64,000 nt of DNA, from positions 1-64,000 of the forward strand of contig WPDH01000155.1 of NCBI GenBank assembly GCA_019137255.1. The letters are read 5' to 3'. Positions 1 through 12,600 of this stretch are shown in pieces. The notes beneath the pieces were generated by a model. The model saw only the letters and a list, made by a program, of their open reading frames with translations. It was not told the origin of the DNA and searched no databases. Position 1 is the stretch's first letter. Every line of letters starts with the position of its first letter. Source of the stretch: Corinectria fuckeliana (taxonomy: Eukaryota; Ascomycota; Sordariomycetes; Hypocreales; Nectriaceae). A program made the position numbers and the translations under genes.

Positions 1-753
1 ATTTAAAAAAAAGTTAATATGAGACACCGGGCCCTATAGCCTTCCGTAACACTGCAGCAGGCATGCGCCGGCTGGTGCAATTCTGGGGAATATAATGGAC
101 CATTCGCCTACTCCGTACATTCGCACTGCAACTTGCCCTGGTGAATCGACGACTTGCCACCTAATTACTGCACTGCACCATCGAAGCCGCTGGCCCCGTC
201 TTCCACCAGACCACTCGTTGTCAACGGTAAGCGAAGCTCCCGACGTGATGCCTGCCTCTCATCCCGATGACAGTTGCCCTGTTCGCACCTCTCAACGAGG
301 ACAAGCACCTCGTCAACACAGCCTATTGGCCAAGGTAGCTGCTCATCTCTGTAGATGGCAATATTGCTGAATCTGCTCGTACTGCAACTTGCACTGGATT
401 CGATCTAGCCTCGGTATCTTCTCTGGGGCGAGAGTGATTCATCGCCAGAGCACAAGACTCAATGCTAATACACACTATCGTTATTCTGGTTCTACGTCAA
501 TGGAACAACTCAAGAACAACGGGCAGGAAGGGCAACAAGGGCAGCAAGAGAGACGTTACAACTGATACATGGCTCTGTCTAGACGAAATGCCTGCCAATA
601 AATCCTTACACCGTCACACACTCGTACTCACTCACACATGTCGTCGTGCATCAGTACTCAGCCGTCACCCCCAACCGCTCATGTAACATCTCTCTACCCA
701 ACTATCCTCACCTATTCTCGAGTCGATGGCACGGTTTTCATTCTTTGACGACC

Positions 754-785
<32 letters not shown>

Positions 786-1383
786 NNGGCACCCCCCCCC
801 CCCCCCCCCCTAGCCGCCACCTGGTCATGGTTCACAGATCTGTGCCACCACAGCTTGGCGGTATGGACAACGTGCTCCCAATCAGACACGCCAGGTTTAC
901 ACCGAGTCCCGGATAGCCTCACGTGTGCGACGGCGCTGCACCCAAAGCATTTTGCACCGCAGAGGCCGGCTGCAGAGCTCCCGGATACGAAGCCTGCGTC
1001 GTCGTCGTCCATCATCTCGGCAGCTAACAAGTGTCTAGATGACACGACTTCTCGAGGAGTTGCCCCCCTTTGGCTCCAATGAGCTTAGCATCGTGGCTAG
1101 GTGCTTCACTTCACCCAGACTGCGCGCGTTGGCTAATTGGCCTTGTGTGATTGTCCGCTCCTTTTCTTCATGCCAATGATCGCTGGCGTCGCTTCTTCAG
1201 TGTCAGCCTTTGCAACACTCAGCTCGGGCACACATATTGGTGTTCGCCGTGACGCCACAACTCCATGGGCTTCATATGGGGTATTAAGAAGCCATCAGTC
1301 CTGTCCCTCTCCTTTTTTCCTCAAAAGAAAACCATGCAACTCCTTCGTCTAGCAGCTCGCCTTCTTCTACATTGCCGCAAACA
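1..1383. other. Intergenic, no supported gene
   Basis: No reading frame here looks coding. The longest ones run through a poly-C/poly-G tract or have the composition of random sequence. The stretch holds the first NN assembly gap (786-787) and, towards its right end, the presumed promoter and leader of the DUF2306 gene, which is C/T-rich just before the ATG at 1384. Confidence 0.6.
740..810. repeat. Poly-C tract with NN gap
   Basis: A run of C is interrupted by NN at 786-787 and continues as another C run after GGCA. It is probably one long homopolymer or two neighbouring ones that the assembler could not resolve, so its true length is unknown. Confidence 0.85.
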
Positions 1384-2517
1384 ATGGACCACCCATCCAA
1401 GCATGTTCCAAACTCCTTTGTCGCTTCTCTTCAGCGGCTCTATCATCCCATCGGGTTCTCTAGAGGCTACAACTTTGCCCTCTGGTTCCTCCTGGGTGGC
1501 GGGTTCATGGGCTTCTCCTTCTCCCGCCTCATGTACCTCAACTTCAAAGGCATCTTCTGTCCCGATGGGCCGCCAAAGGGCCACGAAGGAGCAGTCCCAG
1601 GCGAGTGTTACTACTTCCAGCATGCCACCGGCCGCGCGGGCATCATGATGCACCTGGCTGGAATTCTTCCAGCCGCCATACTCGTCGTCTTTCAGTTTGT
1701 CCCGGCGATCCGCCATAGGCTTCTCATCTTCCATCGGATCAACGGCTACGTTATTTTCTTGCTCTCCACTGTCAGCATCGTTGGCGTCTTCATGATTGCC
1801 AAGCCTACGTTCGGCGGCACTCTCGACATGCAGGCGGCTACAGGAACAGCCAGCATCGTGTTTATCGTTTGCCAGGGCTTGGGCTACTACAATATCAAGA
1901 AACTGCAGATCGAGCAGCATCGCGCTTGGATGCTGCGAGGCTGGATCATTGTACGTTCACGCAACACGTTATTCATTCTCTACTTGGAATATGGTACTTA
2001 CTTGCTTTAGGTCGGCTTTATCATTACCATGAGGATCATCTCCGTCATCATGGCCATCATCACCAGCTCCTCGGATCCTTACTACTCTGTGGGGTCCTGC
2101 GCTGTGGTGGACTACATCTACGCCCATAACCAAACCACAGTCGAAGCTTTGTACCCCAGCTGTGCAAACTTCTACAGCGGCGCGGCCCCGGATCAGCGAA
2201 TTCTCATCAAGGGTGACATTAAAGCGCCCCGACCAGACCAAAAGGCTTCGGGGCTCAATGTTACATTTGGCGCCTCGGCCTGGCTTGCCCTTGCAATCCA
2301 CTGCGTCGCCGTCGAGCTGTACCTGCGGTTGACGCCTGCCGAAGCCGAGAGACTCCGTCGGGTTTCCTATCAGCGACAGCTCGAAGCGGGCATGCATAAC
2401 CCCGGCAATGCCGGCCTGACCGTTCAGAGACTCGGGCATGCGGAGCCTTGGGCGTATGCTGAAGAAGAAGGTCGAGTCTGTAGGTTTGCGTCGCCGACTG
2501 ACATGGATCGCGATTAG
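1384..2517 (+). CDS. DUF2306-type multi-pass membrane protein
   Basis: Two exons, 1384-1950 and 2011-2517, joined in phase 0 across a 60-bp intron (GTACGT...TTTAG), give about 357 residues. An in-frame TTG lies four codons upstream, but the ATG at 1384 has a good fungal context (CAAACAATGG). The protein shows six or seven hydrophobic segments: near residues 25-45, 83-108, 120-140, 150-168, 188-210 and one near 260. It also has the motifs HRING and QHRAWMLRGW, the conserved histidine/arginine pattern of DUF2306 (predicted membrane protein) families. Its molecular function is unknown; some DUF2306 relatives are thought to be haem-associated membrane proteins, but nothing here proves that. The C-terminal tail of about 60 residues is hydrophilic and probably cytosolic. 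The gene converges with the GH3 gene, with 221 bp between stop codons. I am confident of the gene model and moderately confident of the family. Confidence 0.85.
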
Positions 2518-2738
2518 GGGGTGGGCGACTGGGAGGCTTGTGCTTGATAATGCCTATTGCTTGACTCGTTGAAAATTATTCGAGATGTGTTGCCGTGGGT
2601 TTGGAATGATATGGTCATGTTGGACTAATGATAACGCACACTTCATCATGTAGCTTCACAAATACTGATCGAACCGTAATGCTTGAACTACAGCGCTTTG
2701 AGTGCCAACTAGGGTCATAAAGTCGTGTCTTGTCAAGC

Positions 2739-5306
2739 TCACAGGCCAGACCACCAGTACGGCTCGTCGACCTTGAACGAGCCCCTGAGCGCCTTGCCCT
2801 CGGCGACAGCGCTGCTGTCACTGACAATGACCTCGTACTCGCCCGCCTCGACGCACCACTGGTTGCGCTCCTCGTCAAAGTACGACGCAGCATACTTCTC
2901 CAGCTCCTCAATCGCCACCGTCTTGGTCTCGCCGGCTTCCAGCTCCACCTTGGCGAAACCCTTCAGCTCCTTGACCGGTCGGTTTACCTTGGCGGCTTGC
3001 TTGGGCTGCACGTACAGCTGCGCGACCTCGGCGCCCTTGACGGAGCCCGTGTTCTTGATCTTGAGGGACACGGACAGCCTGCCTTCCTGGGAGGCTACCG
3101 AGAGGTCCGAGAAGGCAAAGGTTGTGTACGAGAGGCCGTGGCCGAAGGGGTAGTTGACGTCTCGGTCGGCAAACTCGTAGTAGCGGTAGCCGAGGTAGAC
3201 GTCCTCGCCGTAGAGGATGCGGCCGGCCTCAGTGCGGAAGTTGAGGAAGGCAGGGACATCCTGGAGCTGCTTGGGGAAGCTGAGAGACAGCTTGCCGGAC
3301 GGGTTGTGGTCGCCGAACAGCACGTCGGCGATGCAGTTGCCGGTTTCGTTGCCTCCGTACCAGGCCTGGACGACGGCGGGAACCTCGGCGAGCCAGGGCA
3401 TCTCCTCGGGCGTGCCGGTCTGCATGACGACGGCCGTGTTGGGGTTCGCGGCGGCCACCTCGGCGATGAGCCGGTCCAGCACGCCGGGCAGCTTCATGCT
3501 GGCGCGGTCCGTCGCCTCCGTCTCCCAGTCGGCGTTGAGCCCCGCGCAGATGACGACCTGGTCGTTCTCCTTGGCCAGCTGCACCGACCTCTGGATCTCG
3601 GCCTGGTCGTCGATGGCGCGGCAGCCGCCGACGCGCAGGGAGCCGTGGCCGGCCACCACATTCTCCAGCTTCAGCGTGAAGGACGGTGCCGAGGCGAACT
3701 CCACCTTGACCTTGTAGGCCTCGCCCTTCTTGAAGTCGACGACGCCGCGCTCTTCGCGTGTCGCGCAGCCGTAGAAGGCGTCGCCGGCTACTTGCTTGGT
3801 GGCGTTGTCAATGAGCAGCTCGCCGTTGACGTAGAGCTTGGCCGTCCCGCAGACGATGAGGCCAAACTCATACGGCCCGTCCTCTTCGGCGACCAAGGTG
3901 CCCTCGAGGTCCGCATACCACAGGGCTTTCACCTTGGGATTCTCGAAGTCAACGAGGTGCATCTCAGTCTTCGTTATCTGCAGCTCGTCGACGGACTCTC
4001 GCGACGCAGATCCCGGAGCGTCGGCGAAGACGTTCCAGCTCATGCCGGGCTTGCCATCGGGCAGCCGCGCCTGAGTCCCGAGCAGCGGGAGCAGCTTGTG
4101 AGTGTATGCGCCGATGCTGTACTGGGGCTGCGAACCCAGCTTCTCGGCGATGCCATCGTAGGGGGTAACGGCATAGTAGGCAGCCAGGGAGGCAGAACCG
4201 CCGCCGTGGTAGGTCGACACCTTTGCGTTGGGACCGATGACGAGTGTCTTTTTCTCCTTGGAGAGCGGGAGGAGACTGTTTTCGTTCTTTAGCAGCACGA
4301 TACTCTCGTTGCCAATCTTGCGAAGTAGGGCCGCCGTCTCAGGGGTATCCAGCGTGCCCTCGGGCCCGTTCTCCTTGACTCCGGACGCAGCACACTTCTT
4401 GACGAACTTGAGCACCTCGCGGGCCCGCTGGTCTATGACATGACCCCATACCTTGCCAGTAGCCGTGGCGAACTTGAGCAGGTCACCTCGAAACATGGTC
4501 GGACCGGGCATCTCGAGATCCAGACCAGCCTTGGCGGCCTCGGCGGTGGTGTACGTGCCGAACCAGTCGCTCATGATCAGGCCGTCCCAGCCCCACTCCT
4601 TGCGCACCAGATCGTCCAGGAGCTTCGGGTTCTCGCTGCAAAAGGTGCCGTTGACGCCGTTGTAGCCCGTCATGAAGGCGCCGGGCTGGGAGTCGCGCAC
4701 GGCGAGCTGGAAGGGCAGGGTGTAGAGCTCGCGGAGGGCGCGCTCCGTGACGACGGCGTGGACGTTCTGGCGCTTGTGCTCGTGGTCGTTGCAGACGAAG
4801 TGCTTGACGGTGGCCTGGACGCCGGTGCTCTGGATGCCGCGGACGAGGGCGGCGGCGCCAAGGCCGGCGAGGAAGGGGTCCTCGCCAATAGACTCGAAGC
4901 CGCGGCCGCCGAGGGGCGAGCGCTGCATGTTGATGGTAGGGCCGAGGATGCAGTGCACGTTCTTGGCGATGGCCTCCTCGCCCATCTTCTTGCCGGCCTC
5001 CTCGAGGAGCTCCTGGTTGAAGGTGGCGCCCAGGGCGGTCCCGCAGGGGAAGCAGGCGGCGGGGATGCCGTTGAAGAACCTGGTCCCCCTCACGCCGTTG
5101 GGGCCGTCGGACAGGCGAAGCGAGGGGACGCCATGCTCGGGAAGGGCCTGCGTATGCCAGAAGTCGACACCTGGTGCTCTGTGTGAGTTGGAGTTTACGC
5201 GATGCGGCTGATGTCACGGTGCAGATGGGCACCAACCTGCGAGGAGGGAGACCTTTTCAGTCAGGGAGAGCTTCTTGAGCGTCTCCTCGACGTTGATATC
5301 GGCCAT
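2739..5306 (-). CDS. Beta-glucosidase, GH3 family with PA14 domain, intracellular
   Basis: Hydrolyses terminal non-reducing beta-D-glucosyl residues (EC 3.2.1.21). Two exons on the minus strand, 5306-5237 and 5176-2739, are separated by a 60-bp intron whose acceptor is the second AG of CACAGAG; only that choice keeps the frame. The product is 835 residues, usual for fungal GH3 enzymes of this type. The order is an N-terminal GH3 barrel with LSDGPNGVRG near residue 45 and KHFVCNDHE near 150, the nucleophile in the motif MSDWFGT (Asp227), the second GH3 domain, a PA14 insert at roughly residues 390-550, and a C-terminal fibronectin-III-like domain. The N-terminus is hydrophilic with no signal peptide, so the enzyme is predicted to be cytosolic and to cleave imported cellobiose or other glucosides. 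SYGGRG sites cluster upstream (5540-5628). Known relatives are the non-secreted bgl genes of Aspergillus and Trichoderma. Confidence 0.95.
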
Positions 5307-5412
5307 TGTGTTACAGAACGGACCCGAAAGGAGGACAAGCTTGGGGTTCTCGGATGCTCTGGTTTACAGGGGAACAGGCAGAACGGCACACATGGTAGCT
5401 GGCAGGACCTGG

Positions 5413-5419
5413 TTAAATA
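5413..5419 (-). promoter_or_regulatory. TATA-like element of the GH3 gene
   Basis: Read on the minus strand this is TATTTAA, about 110 bp upstream of the GH3 start codon. The position suits a core promoter. It is a short AT-rich word in GC-rich DNA and has not been tested against other candidates. Confidence 0.3.
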
Positions 5420-5539
5420 CCGCCTCCTCACTCCCTCCCGGGCACGTAACCCTGGATGAAGCGCATGATGATGATGTGCATTGTGATGAGCCTGTGCGAC
5501 GAGGGGAAGCAGGTAGACTGCCAGCTCTCCCATTCATGA

Positions 5540-5628
5540 CCCCAGACTGAGACGGCGATGCCCCACGATTCCGCATATTGAGGCGGCGCGGAGGGAGGTT
5601 CAACCGGCGACACGAGGTTTACGCGGAG
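5540..5628. promoter_or_regulatory. Cluster of CreA-type SYGGRG sites upstream of GH3
   Basis: Four matches to the fungal carbon-catabolite-repressor consensus SYGGRG lie within 89 bp: CCCCAG (5540-5545) and CCCCAC (5561-5566) on the minus strand, and GCGGAG at 5588-5593 and 5623-5628 on the plus strand. They lie about 234-322 bp upstream of the GH3 start. CreA/Cre1 usually acts through closely spaced sites. The assignment rests on motif matching only. Confidence 0.4.
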
Positions 5629-7883
5629 CTGCCGGCGTTTATCCGCCCCGACGATGCAGCCTCGGCCAATCGTTGCTCTCCTGCACATTGCACATGGCCG
5701 GATGGTCGGGACGAAATCCCGCCCGCGTCCATGGCTCACGGCAAGAAGTGGAGATGACAGCTTGAGACTGGCTGATGGATGCTTCTGCGAGAAGCTGAGA
5801 GGCACGACGCAGTGAGAATGGGACGATGCTATTCTGGCTTTTCCGCGGACGGTTTGCTGACTGACGTGCGGCAACACCAACACCGCATACCACAAAACAA
5901 CCTTTGGATAATTGATGGGAAAGAGCGGTAAGGAATGGAATGGAGGGTTGGCACGCCTCCCAAAGGACAGAAATGACCGACGATTGACTTTACCGTGGCC
6001 TTCCGCGAACATCGAGCCCGAATAGTCTGTACGAAGTATTCGCGATACTTGATAACGTCCGTCGTTAGGCACTCAGCGAGTACCGCGATCAGAACGAACA
6101 TGAGAGTTCACAGCTAGCATGATGCCATGCTTCCAGCCTATCTACGGACTAGCCCACCATCCATCCCATCTCTGAGCTGGCCGTCTGCCGCAAGCTACTG
6201 AGTTTGGCGGAACGCGGCCCAGCGCCAAGCTCGGAGAAGTGGCCGGTGTCGCGGCACTGGGGCCGTGCCGAAGCGGAGAAATGAGGGTACAATGGGGAAC
6301 CTCCGGGAGGGAGGGGGCCCCTTGGAGGTCCTTGGAGACCCATGGAGACCCCTTGGAGGCGGACAACCGACGCACGACGTCGGATCGGGAGCATTCCAGC
6401 TTTGCCCACAAGAAAGGGACGTTGCCGGCGCCCGGCTGTGGACACTTCCGTCCCGAGCGAAGCGGCCGCACACTACTACCTTGAACGGACTTGCGAGCGG
6501 GCTGCGTGTGGGCTGTTTTCGCGGGACTACGGCGAGCGGGCACTTTCGCGATACGGGACTACGGCGAATTCTCCGACCCACCAGTTCATGCGCGGGCGGC
6601 GTCCAAGCGATGGGTCAGAGACGCGCCAGCATTTCGAGATTGTCGACGAGAAAAAGCAAAAAAAAAACCCTCTGGAGAGATGGGGAATGGAGAATGAGAT
6701 GACGACGCAGCGGAGAATTGAGGAGGCGGGTCGTGGGCGATCCCCCGACATGAACAACAGCCTACGAGGCTACAAGCATCTTGTAATATTAAATTCGACC
6801 CGAACCAGGCTCGACAATCTTGAAACCTTGCTCGGTGACATCCCCGGATTTCAGCTTGAAATTCGAAGAGGCCGATCCGATGGGTTCTCGACTGTGGGAT
6901 TAACATCCGATTAGATTTGATGACGCGCCGGGGTATGCGACCTCCTGCCACTACCAGAATCCCTATGGCCTACTTATCTAACTAGTATAATTACATACTC
7001 ACGGAATGTTTCAACGCACTCGCAGCAGCCAGGAGTCGGTGACCAGATTGGAATGCCGGCCGCCGGTAGCAGCACCGCCTTTCAGCGTTTCTCGCCTGGG
7101 ATGAGACGCGGCGAGATGAAGCTAGGCCAAGACGAGGCGGCCCGCGGCATCAGTGCTGTTCGTGCTTTCGGAGGTGAGCCCTAGTCTTGCGCTGTGCACG
7201 GCGGTGGCCTAGGCGCCACCATAATGCGGACGCGGTGCCTCTTGCGCATGAAGACGTCCCTGGTCTGGCCTTCGGTCCTCAAACGCGACGGAAGAGTCCG
7301 TTCGACGGAGCATGTCTCTCGAGCGCCGAACCCCCCGGTTAGGTGTTTTGGATGCGCGTGGCTGGCATGTATGGTAGCGAAAGGCGACGGCAACGCCTAG
7401 CTTGGACGTTGGGACGGACCTGATGCGATCGCCGATTATCTACGGCCTCTGTTTTGGACGCCGTCCTTTCTCGACGCCGTCCCATTGAAGCAGTTCGTTC
7501 TGGCCTGGCCTGTCCAAAGCTAGCTGCCATGGCGTCGGCCTAAGTAGGCCTTGGGACTCCACGCCTGGCTTACGATATGTACGTACGAAGGCCGACAGAC
7601 TGCAGACAGACTACTGTACGGCCCAGTGGTGCATCACCGTAGGACGCATCGGAGGATTCCACAATGGATCTTTGGCTCAGGCCCCCATCGAACCGTCTCA
7701 ACCCGGAGATTCGGATTCAGCTCCCAGGCTTTGGCCGCCCCACAAGGCGACCTTCGGGGCAGGGGGCATCCGCTCAATGGTCCTGTCCAATTAAGCCTCT
7801 ATCCGCGAGGTACAAAAACCCTGTGAATTGTAAGATTCTAACAACGACGATGCTCCTGAAACTCCTTCGGCGCTCCGAAAGGA

Positions 7884-7921
7884 AAGGGGGGGGGGGGGGG
7901 GGGGGGGGNNGGGGGGGGGGG
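7884..7921. repeat. Poly-G tract with NN gap
   Basis: About 36 G residues are split by NN at 7909-7910. The true length is unresolved. Confidence 0.9.
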
Positions 7922-9499
7922 TGGCGACTCAAAGGAGACCCGTGTCCGCGTGGACAAAGAACCGTTCCCTCGGGGCGGCGGGCGGCTGGGGACGAGATGG
8001 AGGGGGCGTCTCTGATCATCCATGGTTGCACAAGAAATCCAGCAGCATGGTTCTTGGAAACCAGAACCGAGACACACATACACGCGGGAGTTTGGGCATT
8101 CTTTTTTGGCGTCACATTTGCCGGCATGGAAGGAGGCGTGGAAGCAATGGAGCAAGGAAGCAGCCACGCGCAACTAGGTAATCTACGCGGACCCGTGTAT
8201 GGTGGTATTGGAGCCATCGAGCGGCTCATGGATAGGGCAGAAGCGACATTGTGATACATCGGATGAAAATATGTACGACAGAGGCGCTGCCAACACGCCC
8301 TGTTTGGATCAGCGCCGAGACATGGGCATCAGACCAGTTCAGTGGGTGAGCGATCTCCTCTCCATACCGCCGAGATGTCATCGGGAGTCGTCACGGCATG
8401 TGGCTACTCGTCCCGTTCGCCTCTCCCTCTCCCTCTCTCCCGGACCATCATGACGAATATACCATCCTTCCGGAAGAATGGGGAAAGGCGGCTGGAGCTC
8501 TGACCGCCATGTCTGCAGGAGCCCAACCCTCTTGGGCCATGTGTGCCGTGTCATCCACATGGCCATCTTGTTGTTCTGGCAAAAAAAGAAAAGACCTGTT
8601 CTTCTCTCGGTGGCTTGCAGCGGGCGCCCACCGCCACGTGCCGGAGGGGGAGGGGCGTGTTGCTGAAGAGGAAGCCGAAGGGAAGATCGAAGCAGCCATG
8701 GGGAACGGGATCAAGTGTGTTGCACAAAGCCAAAACGTTCCCTGCCCTCCCGTTACAGCTACATTGCAGTACGACTCCAGGACACCCGTTTTTACTATCC
8801 CGCCGCTGAGGGTCCAGAGTGGCCGTGAACATGTCGGGCTTTTTCTCCACCATGTGCCTGACTCCCTTGTGCTCTTAGTTAGCCTGGGAGGCTAGATGGG
8901 GGACGGATGATGGCCACGCATTTGCCCATGTTTTTTCGGGGAAGCAGGCTGGGTTTCCCGGGCCTTGGGCCGTGTTCCCGAGTTAAGTCTGCTCCCCCAG
9001 GGTCCCCATACGCACCGCTCTCTGGGGGTTTCATTCTTCTTTTTCTTCGATGAAGTAAGTACTGCGTTGGGCAGGATCCCGAAGAGGGGGGGCCGCCACG
9101 GACCGAATCCAGCAACAAAAGCTTTGCAGCTGAAGGCCGCCCCCATGCTCCCCTGACAACTTGGGCTGCTGAGTGATTACGGATTGCACGACCAGAAGAC
9201 GCCTCAACTAGCCTACATAGGAAACCCTGAGTGGCCGGTCGGTGGGGGAGCCACTCACCGTCTTTGAAGGGGCCCCCCTGCAAGCGTAGTAGTGATCGAC
9301 CGCGTCCCCGGTACAATGCTAGGTCAAGAACATCCCTGCAAGCCACGCCTTGCGGTCCATCCAAGAGACACAGCAGAGCCAAGGGCAAAACTTGCACCGG
9401 CGACGTTCCCAGGGATCATCTGGAGTCCTTGTAGCAGATCCGTCCCATCTTCGATCCTGCGCTGCGATGGGACACGGGGGGAGGGGCCTGAGCTGAGGG

Positions 9500-9526
9500 G
9501 TGTGTGTGTGTGTGTGTGTGTGTGTT
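9500..9526. repeat. GT microsatellite
   Basis: An uninterrupted GT dinucleotide run of about 13 units lies in non-coding DNA. Confidence 0.9.
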
Positions 9527-9827
9527 TCGAGTGCCTTTGGCCGCTCACTGATCGACGGGCGTTGTTGAGATGTGGGAATTGAGGATGATGCTATCCCAAC
9601 CGACTTGGGATCCCGAGCAATCCGCTACAACGTGGGAGACACGTTCGTCTCGCGGCGAAAAGGGCAAAGGGCCGAGAGCTGTGTGTGGGCTGCGTCTGTG
9701 TGTCCTGAATGCCTCGTGTCCTTCCAGATGGCTCAGCTGCACATCTCAGGGGGAGCTGCGGCGCCAGCGACATGCCAACGAAAATATCTCCATGCACGCA
9801 CCGCTTCGCTCACTGACAATGTCTCAG

Positions 9828-9850
9828 ACACACACATACACACACACACA
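9828..9850. repeat. CA microsatellite, slightly imperfect
   Basis: A CA run is interrupted once by TA, about 300 bp from the GT microsatellite. Confidence 0.85.
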
Positions 9851-10049
9851 TGGTGTTTTTACGAGATTTCTGCTGTTGGTCGTCCCCCCCCCCCCTCGCC
9901 GATCGCCACATGCACACCGTCGTCGTCGTCGCCGCCGCTGTCGTGGAAATGGAAGAAGCATCACCGCCTTCTAGCGCCAAACTCTGGTGTCTCGGTGTCT
10001 CCTTCGTCCCGCGGCGAAGAAGAAGGAGAAGCAATTACCATCTACACAC

Positions 10050-10085
10050 GCCCCCCCCCCCNNCCCCCCCCCCCCCCCCCCCCCT
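10050..10085. repeat. Poly-C tract with NN gap
   Basis: A C homopolymer is interrupted by NN at 10062-10063. A shorter run of about ten C lies at 10304-10314. Confidence 0.9.
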
Positions 10086-11109
10086 TTCCTCCAGAGTTTA
10101 CGTCTCAGGCGGTACAGTGACATGTCACAACCTACACTCACGCCTACGCCGACGCAACTTCAACTCCAACTCCCAGCTTCCGACTCCGACTCCAACTCTG
10201 TTTACAGTTTCATCGGTTCAATGACACACTGCACACCAAACCATCGGCATCACCTGCAGGGCCGCAAGCCGCTCTTCTCTAACCCTTCCAGTTGCTTTCT
10301 AGCCCCCCCCCCCCTCCCTCCCGCGTTGGCTATGCTTCTAGAATAGAGTTGCTCGACTCGCAGCCCTCCCGTCTTATCTTCCTCTCGCTTGTGGTTGCCT
10401 CTCTCTCTTCCTCTCTCCCTGTCTTAGCCTCTCTCTCTGTGTGTGTCTCTCCCACATATTACGTACGTACTATTCATGCAGCACCAACGTCTTCTTGCCT
10501 GCCGGCCCACATGGCGGCGCCGTGGGAAATGCACGCCAAGCCGCGAGCGCGACTTATGCTGCATGTTGGCATCGGGCATCCACCAGGGCCATGGCTGCCA
10601 AGTCCTGGCTTTTGGCCATGATTTGTGGCGGTTGGTGATGCTGCAATAGCGAGCGATACGAGCTGTTGGGAGTGTCTCTTTTCTGCGACCATGCCATATT
10701 AGATGTTCTTCAGCTCAAACTGGAGCTCGTTTCTACACCAGAGCCATCTTAGGAAACAAAGCCCGTAGCTCCTCTTCAGCTTCTGCTTCTTCTCCTGCCG
10801 GTCCGGCCCCCTAGACCTCCCGAGTTCGGCTACCGGTAAGCTTAGTTAACTTATGCCTTCCCACCTACCTAGCTAGATGGAGATAGCACCTTTCTTTCTT
10901 TCTTGCTTCTATTCTTTTCTGCTGTGTCTCGCAGAAAGAAAAAGCGGCCGGCCAAAACCCACCCAGAAACGGCAAGCACACTCACTAGGTAATCACTTAT
11001 GGACTTCTCTCCCAGTGGACAAACCAACCAATCCTTTCTTCCGTTGCCCGTTTTCCCTCTGCCGGAAAACGCCCTTTTTCTCCCAAGTGGGACTTCCCTC
11101 TCTAGCGCT

Positions 11110-11138
11110 AGGGGGGGGGGGGGNNGGGGGGGGGGGGC
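11110..11138. repeat. Poly-G tract with NN gap
   Basis: A G homopolymer is interrupted by NN at 11124-11125. Confidence 0.9.
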
Positions 11139-11340
11139 TGGTGCCACGCGTGGCCCAAATGACAGTAGTCGGCTTCACTACTGTGTAAAGTAAGTATGCC
11201 AAGTATGTACAGTACATCTACGTTGTAGGGGCGTGTTCTGGCAGTCTTGCAGTCTGTCGGTTCGGCGGTCTGTCTCTCTGTGTTTGTGAGTGGGCTCCTC
11301 CTGGGATGGATGCACGCTCAAACCTCGCCCTCGCCCTCCC

Positions 11341-11371
11341 CTTCCCTTCCCTTCCCTTCCCTTCCCTTCCC
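11341..11371. repeat. CTTCC pentanucleotide tandem repeat
   Basis: Six perfect CTTCC units in tandem, followed 20 bp later by a poly-C run near 11391-11402. Confidence 0.9.
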
Positions 11372-12429
11372 TGCTCTGCTGCTTCCTCTCCCCCCCCCCC
11401 CCAACGTTCTTTTCTGTGCCTTATCCACTTCGCTATGGAGCGCTGTGGACAGCAAGGGGACATGGGTGCCGTATGGGGCAGCAAGGGACAAGGAACATGG
11501 GGCGAAGAAGTGGGAGGGGGAGGCGGGGCTTCGTGTGAATCAGTGGAGTCGACGTCGAACAGGAACAACAAACTTGAACCAACAGACCGCAGTCGGGATG
11601 ACACTACGACAAGGGCAGTGACAGACGTGTGTACGTGGTCGCGTTAGTCAAGATGGAGACGAGATTGAGAACCACAGGCGGGTTCAATGGATCCAATCTA
11701 GACATGTCGTTTGATGTTTGTCATGATTCAAGGCAAGGGTTAATGGCCAGGCAAGGAATACGTGGTGAGAGGCAAGGTGAGGTAGGTGACCGTCGTCAGT
11801 CAGTCAGTCGGAAGCCCAACAGCTAACAACAATCAAGTCTAGACGGTGGCAGTAGTCGGCACGTAGTAGATTTCGTCTCATTTCTCTAAACCCCGTATCG
11901 CCAATTTCCCAGCTCAGCCCAGCGCAACCTATCCCATTCCATTCCATTCCATCCCATTTCCCGACCCGTAGCCGCAACCCTTCCCTTCCCTTTAGCTATC
12001 CCAAGTTGTTCCCGCCCTCCCGCGGGAAATCGCGCCAACGCAGCAAAGAACTCCGCAATGTAAAAGCAGTAAAATAAGCAGATGTTGAACAAGTCATGTG
12101 GGACCGCTATGCCACGGCCCCGTGTCTAGTGGTTTTTTGTTTGTAATGCCCCCAAGGTTCATATTTTGGAGGCTATTTGCTTGAGGATGTGCCGGTAAAG
12201 ATGTGTTGAAAGACACCTCCTCGCCTGTTTTTTGGTAATCCTGTTTTTGGGTATTGAAACTCCTTGCACCCTCGTGTTTTGATATTGTTGTATTGTTGTA
12301 TTGTTGTAAGTGGATAATGTGATCGAAGGTCCTGCCCCCGTAATTGACAGTGTGGTGCCGTGTTCTCCCACAAAGTCTCGGCGATGAAGATGAATCCGGT
12401 CTGTTATTGTCCGAAGAGGAGGGTGGTAA

Positions 12430-12600
12430 GAAGTGAAAGTGGTGGCGGTGTTAGTGGCGGTAGTCGGAGCAGTAGTGGCGGTAGTGGTAGTCATGGTTGG
12501 TAGTCGTGATAGTGGCAATGGGGCTGCCTGTAGTGGATAGTAGTGATGGCGAGTCGTAGTCGTAGTAGTCATAGTCGTAGTCGCAGTAGAAATAGTGGCG
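12430..12600. repeat. Degenerate GTAGTG/GTAGTC trinucleotide-rich block
   Basis: About 170 bp are dominated by GTA/GTG/GTC triplets in imperfect tandem order. On the minus strand the block reads as a Thr/Thr/Thr-rich open frame, which reflects the repeat and not a gene. Confidence 0.75.

Noticed and set aside
726..1082. Proline- and glycine-rich open frames over the homopolymers (also at 7.7-8.2, 10.0, 11.0 and 17.0 kb)
   Set aside because: They cross poly-C/poly-G tracts and NN gaps whose length is unknown, so the frame has no meaning.
2730..4292. 520-codon open frame antisense to the GH3 gene
   Set aside because: It is a mirror of GC-rich third positions in the GH3 coding strand. Its Leu/Val/Glu/Gly/Arg-rich product has no family motif.
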